Assembly: GCF_003086295.3 (NCBI RefSeq)
Contig: NC_092051.1
Location: 25,105,940 to 25,169,939 of the forward strand
Origin: Arachis hypogaea
Lineage: Eukaryota; Streptophyta; Magnoliopsida; Fabales; Fabaceae
Direction: 5' to 3'
DNA length: 64,000 bases
Under the pieces are notes generated by a model that was not told where the DNA came from, searched no databases, and was given only the letters and a program-made list of their open reading frames with translations. Shown here piece by piece: positions 59,223 through 64,000 of this stretch. Each line of letters opens with the position of its first letter. Positions within the stretch are counted from its first letter, which is position 1. A program made the position numbers and the translations under genes.

Positions 59223-59320
59223 AAGAGAGAAGTATTTATTTTAATAAATATTTTTTAAATTATTTATTTCAGTAATTATTATAATTAATTTATTTATTAA
59301 AATAAAAAATCCTAGAAATT

Positions 59321-59696
59321 GGACCAGCCAATCAATATCATTAGCTGAATTTAACAATTGAATATATTAAGTCTTCCTTATTAGTATAAGGGTAGTGCTA
59401 CGGTGATGAAAGAAAAAATTTTTCTTATATGCTGAAGCAACGAGGAGAAGTTGGTTGGTGGACATGTGTCAAGTTGTTTCCTAAAAAACAGCAACTCTGA
59501 CTAGAAGCAGAAATGATAGACTGTAACAGGTAAAACAGATTAATGATATAAGTATTCTGTTGTGTTAATTTTTGTGATTAAATGTTTGGGCTATTTTTAT
59601 TTCAAGCCCAATAAGAATTTTTTTGCAGTTGGGTTATTTATTCAACATAAATGGATTGAGATGCTACCTTATCCCTCTCTGGGCTTAGTCCCAATC

Positions 59697-59742
<46 letters not shown>

Positions 59743-60444
59743 TACTACTATGTGAAAAAAGTGTCGAAAGAATTAGGGTAACGCAAACTCTGTATCGGTG
59801 TTAGGAGGGGGAAGGCTGACGGCAGTAGACGATGAAAGGCCTGAAAAATTGAAGGGTATGAAGGGAAAGGAACGGGAGCAGGGCTGATTAGTGTTGGTAC
59901 CATTTAAGCCGGTAAGTTTTTCCAACAGAACACATGAAATCGATCCCAAATTTTTTTTATTTGTAAGTGTTATTGGGAATTTGTTGGTAATGCATATAAT
60001 TTGTGATGTAAGATATTTTTCTGACGTAATGATGGTTGAGAATAATTTTTTAGAAATAAAAAGAGCTTGTTGTTGTTGCTGCATGATTGATTGTAAAAAT
60101 CTTTAGCCTAAATTGATGAGTAAGTGTAGCGTGCTTTCTTCATATGTCAAAATGAAGTGATATTTAGGATAAGTGGACTTAATCCGTAGAGATGCAGGTA
60201 TATCATGTATTGGGGTTAGTTAGTACTGCAAAGGTGTGGATTAGTGAGTATAGTGTGATGTTTTTCAGGAAAGATTATATTCTGCGACTCAGGTATTGTA
60301 TTTGGAATTAATCAATCACATTGGTGAGGAGATTTTTTGTTGCTGTCTTACTAATCAATTAATTTTATTATTTATTTTGATGCAAATTTTCTTCCAGGGT
60401 ATTCGTTGTTGAATTTATTAAACTCAATTTCATTGAAAATTTTA
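59321..60444. other. spacer upstream of the second FRS pseudogene
   Basis: Mixed-composition sequence with an (AAT)n run. It may include 5' flank of the FRS-bearing MULE. No independent gene is supported. Confidence 0.4.
59697..59741. repeat. (TAA)n microsatellite, ~15 units
   Basis: Uninterrupted TAA/AAT repeat followed by ACTACTACT. Confidence 0.95.
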
Positions 60445-62710
60445 ATGGCTGAGAGTGGATATAAAATGTTGGATGAAGAAGTCGGTGACTATGGAGATGT
60501 ATTGCAGTTGAGTAAGGAAAAGATAATGAGTAAGGCATTCTGAAGCGATGAAGCAGAATATAAATTTTACAGGAGGTTCGGCAAATGTTTTGGTTTTGGT
60601 ATTTGAAAGGGTGACTTGGGAAAAGATGAAAGTGGAAGGGTTATTCGTAGGAGAATTTTTTGTAACAGAGCGGACCTGAGACAACGTCATCACTATGATA
60701 GGCTCGATAGGTAGAGAGGTCACAAACCGAAAACACACAAATTGTGAGGCAAACTTGTCAGCCTACCTTGATGTGGTCAGTGGTATATGGAGGGTGAGAA
60801 AAATAGTATTGGATCATAACCATGATTTAACTCCGGCATATATGGTTCATATGATGACGAATTTTAGAGAAATAATTTGTTCTGCCAAGGCACAAATATC
60901 TGGTATGCAGGCTCATGGTGTTCCGACGTCTAAAATTCTGGGGTATATGGTTGGACGGGCTGGTGGCTATTCTTTAATGGGCTTCACTAAGAAGGATGCA
61001 TACAATTATATTAACAAGGCTAAGCGTGCAAAGATTATTGATGGTGACTCTAACGCCGTTGTTGTATATTTGGAGGAAAAAGCGGGAGCCGATCCGATGT
61101 CGATGGCTAGGTATAATGTTACTAAGGATAAATATCGGAGATGTTTTGGGCCGATGGTGGCAGTAGAGTTGATTACCAATACTTTGGGGATGTTCTAGCC
61201 TTTGATTCGACGTACAAGAAAAATAAATATCGGGAGACCGCTGTTGATATTTTCTGGTGTGAATAGCCATAAGCAGACGACAATATTTGGGTTTGGCTTG
61301 GTGTTAGATGAAAGCGTTGGGTCTTATAAGTGGTTGCTGGAAAATTTGTTGGAAGTCATGTGTAACAAGAAGCCGTCAATTGTAGTCACGAATGGCTGTG
61401 ATTCGATGAAAGCTGCAATCAAGTCTGTTTTTTCGGAGGCAGTACATCGATTGTGTGCTTGGCATATGGAGAAGAATGTAACCGCTGATGTGAAGGAAGA
61501 GGGACTGCGGCAATGTTTCACCTGGTGGCTGTACTCAGATATGGAAATAGATGAATTCGAGGCTAAGTGGGATGATGCTGTTGAAGAGTATGGGTTACAA
61601 AATAGTTTTTGGGCCAAAGAAACTTTTCAGAAGAGGATGATGTGGGCAAATGCGTATCTACAAGACAAGTTCTGTGCAGGTTTTTGGACAACATCCCGGT
61701 GCGAAGGCATTAACGCGTACGTGAAGAATTTTCTTAAGTCTAGGCACAGTCTCCTTGATATGGTTTAAAATTTGGAGTTGGTCGTGCGAGAGTACCGAAA
61801 TAACGAATTACTTGCACAATTTAGATCACTCCATAGGATGCCGGTTATGACAACTTGTTTGGATCCTCTTGAAAAGTATGCTGCAGATGTATACACACGG
61901 GAGATATTCGTTGATGCGAAGAAGGAAATAGTCGGTGTCGGTGCAATTAATTTTGTAGCCAAGATTAGATGTTCAACTACAATGGTGTACACATTGGAGG
62001 AATACGGTGACCCAGGTAGAGAGATGATAGTGTTGTACGATAGGGTTTCAAGGAAAATGGAGTGCCGATGCAATTTTTGGAGCCAAAAGGGAATTCCTTG
62101 TCGTCACATATTTTTTGTAATGAAGCATGAGCATTTGACTCAAATTCCTGAAAGGCTGGTTCTGAAGAGGTGGCGCAAGGATGCAAAGTCATTGGATAAA
62201 TATGCCGAGATAACGGAAGTTGGTAGTGAAAGGGGTTTCTTACTGCGCCATGGTGCACTTCATGCAGCCGCACAGTGGATGCTATATGTTGGAGCTAGGA
62301 GCTCATCGTCGTTCACACATGCGCTTAACGGTCTCCATACACTGTGTTAGGAACTGGATAGAGGCCTTGAAAATGTCCGTCAGAAGAAAGCACACGATAC
62401 GGTTGATTTACATGACCCTGATGTGGTGAAGACCAAGGGTGCCCCTCGTGTTAGGAAGCAGGGCGGACGGAAGAGGTGCTGCACCCGTTGCCAAAAAATA
62501 GGGCACACAAAATGGCACTGCAATGCGGACCGTGCCTTTGTTTCAAAAGCTGAAGACAACAAAGATTTTGAGGCAACAAATTTAGGGTCGGAGGGGTCAT
62601 CGCCAACAGAAACGGTGAAAACGCCACATATCCTTTCTTATTGTAGCAAGTATATCATGTGTTTCAAAAATTATGAGTTTTTATTCCTATTGATGTCTTC
62701 ATTTCCCTGA
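60445..62710 (+). pseudogene. FAR1/FHY3-related (FRS) transposase pseudogene, second copy
   Basis: Mutator-type transposase relative, apparently intronless. It starts MAESGYKMLDEEVGDYG at 60445. The FAR1 zinc-finger region (~60530-60840) ends VLDHNHDLTPAYM. The MULE DDE core follows: FDSTYKKNKY near 61202, QTTIFGFGLVLDES near 61280, LCAWHMEKNV near 61453, FWTTSRCEGINAYVKNFLKS near 61680. The SWIM finger (CRCNFWSQKGIPCRHIFFV) is at ~62064 and a zinc knuckle (CTRCQKIGHTKWHC) near 62480. Stops: TGA 60541, TGA 60604, TAG 60712 and TAA 61766. Frameshifts lie near 60730, 61140 (a T missing from a T run) and 61226, and one stop near 62348. Unlike the copy at 47-50 kb, no Ulp1-like gene is nearby. 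Confidence 0.85.
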
Positions 62711-64000
62711 TTAGCGTGCAGGTCCGATTCGACAAGGGCAAAAAGGGTGATCCTAAACCCAACAAATTGGCTATGTAGGTAGATTTAAAGGAATCAGGTT
62801 CGAAGAATAGATTAGAAGATGAAATACCTACTGCAACTGTATGTAGTGAGACTATGGAATGCGACAGGAACGTGAAAAGTAACACAGGTACGTGGTTTTA
62901 GTAAGTTTGTCCTAGTTAAAAATCTCAGTTTCGCACTCATGTTCTAGTGGCACCGAATAACAAATTCTCAAACCAAATGTCGTGATTATATATACTTTAA
63001 CTTGTGCAGCTGATGACTCAAATAATTGATATCAGTGCAAGACTGGGTTCGAGGCTCCCAGCATAATTGTTAACCGAAGATCGATTTCATTAGAGAAATC
63101 AGTTTCATTATATTATAACTGTGCTTTACGCTATTTGTTTTCTGAAGTGTAAGTTTCTCTCCTTGCTTGAGTATAGTATTGGTTGAGTGGCTGACTGCCT
63201 AATTTAGTACCAATGAAATGTTATTTGTTCCACTGATTAAGGAAATTTGGAAAACAAATTATATCCTTTCTATGGAGAATTATTGCGACCAGGTATTTTC
63301 AATTGGAGTACATACATTGGATGAAGTGTGTATATTAGACTTATATTTGTGGTTGAAAGAACTACAATTATCATGTGCAGAAACATTGAAGAATAACATG
63401 AGAATAATGAAACCAATAATAACACTAGTAATAGTAAGGATAAAAATAATTCAAAGTCTTGGAAATACTCACGTGACTACTTCCATTTAGTCTACTACCC
63501 TTATTATTAGTCAACCGATCATGATCATAAGTTAGACTCATATGTTTTAAGCAGGCGTGTTCTCTTTGCCTTGTTGTCCAAACGGTCCTGAATTAAAATG
63601 GTTCAATATTCATGAAGCAAAGGCGATGTATAGGTTGTTAAGTGACATGTGGTAACGGGATTTATTAGTAGTAAAAATGAGTCAATGCAACCAAAAATCT
63701 ACCATATCATGGGGTTTAGTTTTTCGTGACTCATGGTAACTAGTATATCTAACCTTAAACCTACTCACTCATGCCGACCTTAGTATGCCCATGTTGAACG
63801 CCATGTATTCCGCATGGACAAGTGTAGTGAATGAAATATGGGATAACATTTCATTTAGAACATCTATCTATTGAGGAACATTCACAACATGCCATACAAT
63901 AATATTTTTTTCTGCGTACAATTGAGGCCACTAATTCAAGAGCAAAAAATTTATCACTGTCAACTATGGACACAAAAAAATTTAGTGCCACCCAGATTTT
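62711..64000. other. 3' flank of FRS pseudogene and AT-rich DNA to the window edge
   Basis: A short block with FRS-like tail sequence may continue to ~62900 (Lys/Asp-rich frame). Beyond that no gene or repeat was recognised. The 63218-63490 frame has no family match that I know. Confidence 0.4.

Larger units (their letters stand above)
57295..59312. mobile_element. foldback (long inverted repeat) element interrupted by a LINE
   Basis: The left arm is 57295-57480 plus 58511-58800; the right arm is about 58850-59312 in inverse. Matching landmarks are AATAAATAAATTAATTATAA (outer), GCGTCCACCTGT, GCATGCAATTAGTACATAAA / its inverse, and GAGATAACCGTTT / AAACGGTTATCTC near the centre (58742 and 58799). 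TAGAAATT flanks both ends (57287-57294, 59313-59320), a possible 8-bp target duplication. Without the LINE the element is about 1 kb and nearly one perfect hairpin. Confidence 0.8.

Noticed and set aside
1..64000. Search for a new multi-gene system among the host genes
   Set aside because: The six host genes have unrelated roles and lie far apart, as is normal for plants; only the transposon architecture shows unusual organisation.

Overview
The window is nuclear DNA from a flowering plant, most likely a dicot. My best guess is a legume close to peanut (Arachis): it has spliced genes with GT-AG introns, plastid and mitochondrial targeting peptides, AT-rich intergenic DNA, and repeat families that look familiar from that genus. 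The species call is inference from memory, not a search.

Layout. 1-2997 is the 3' part of a Ty1/copia retrotransposon that runs off the left edge, with a nearly open pol frame and a 3' LTR. 3-11 kb is AT-rich intergenic DNA with a small MITE inside one copy of a tandem duplication and an unclassified ~1.1 kb element. 11.19-12.59 kb is a NGATHA-type B3 transcription factor. 12.6-24.8 kb is mostly gene-free and carries several MITEs and an hAT-like element. 25.06-25.94 kb is Lhca2 (photosystem I antenna). 26.98-28.96 kb (minus) is a PAP29-type metallophosphoesterase. 29.28-30.94 kb is a foldback Mutator-like (MULE) element with a perfect 9-bp target duplication. 31.09-35.82 kb is a tandemly amplified, pol-less Ty3/gypsy element bounded by one 5-bp target duplication. 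36.2-37.4 kb is another DNA element. 37.58-38.61 kb (minus) is a DUF1295 membrane protein, and 40.04-40.19 kb (minus) is a DVL/ROTUNDIFOLIA-like small peptide gene.

41-50.4 kb is a large decayed MULE with two convergent broken genes: a Ulp1-like C48 protease on plus and a FAR1/FHY3-like (FRS) transposase on minus. Its non-coding parts carry about 30 copies of a TTCGGTGTATTT-like motif whose orientation flips where the genes converge. 51.1-51.7 kb holds a second copy of the hAT-like family seen at 23 kb. 52.6-55.9 kb (minus) is a seven-exon CBP3/UQCC1-type complex III assembly chaperone. 57.3-59.3 kb is a foldback element split by a truncated LINE, and 60.4-62.7 kb is a second FRS pseudogene.

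The six host genes are unrelated single genes: a developmental regulator, light harvesting, phosphatase-like, lipid or steroid reductase-like, growth peptide and mitochondrial assembly. They do not form a cluster. Exon structures were set by hand from splice signals, unbroken frame and recall of the families; no alignment was run. The most notable signals are transposon-related: the strand-switching motif array, the tandem gypsy unit with its C-to-T nonsense mutations, covarying hairpins before the copia 3' LTR, and an occupied/empty pair of MITE sites.
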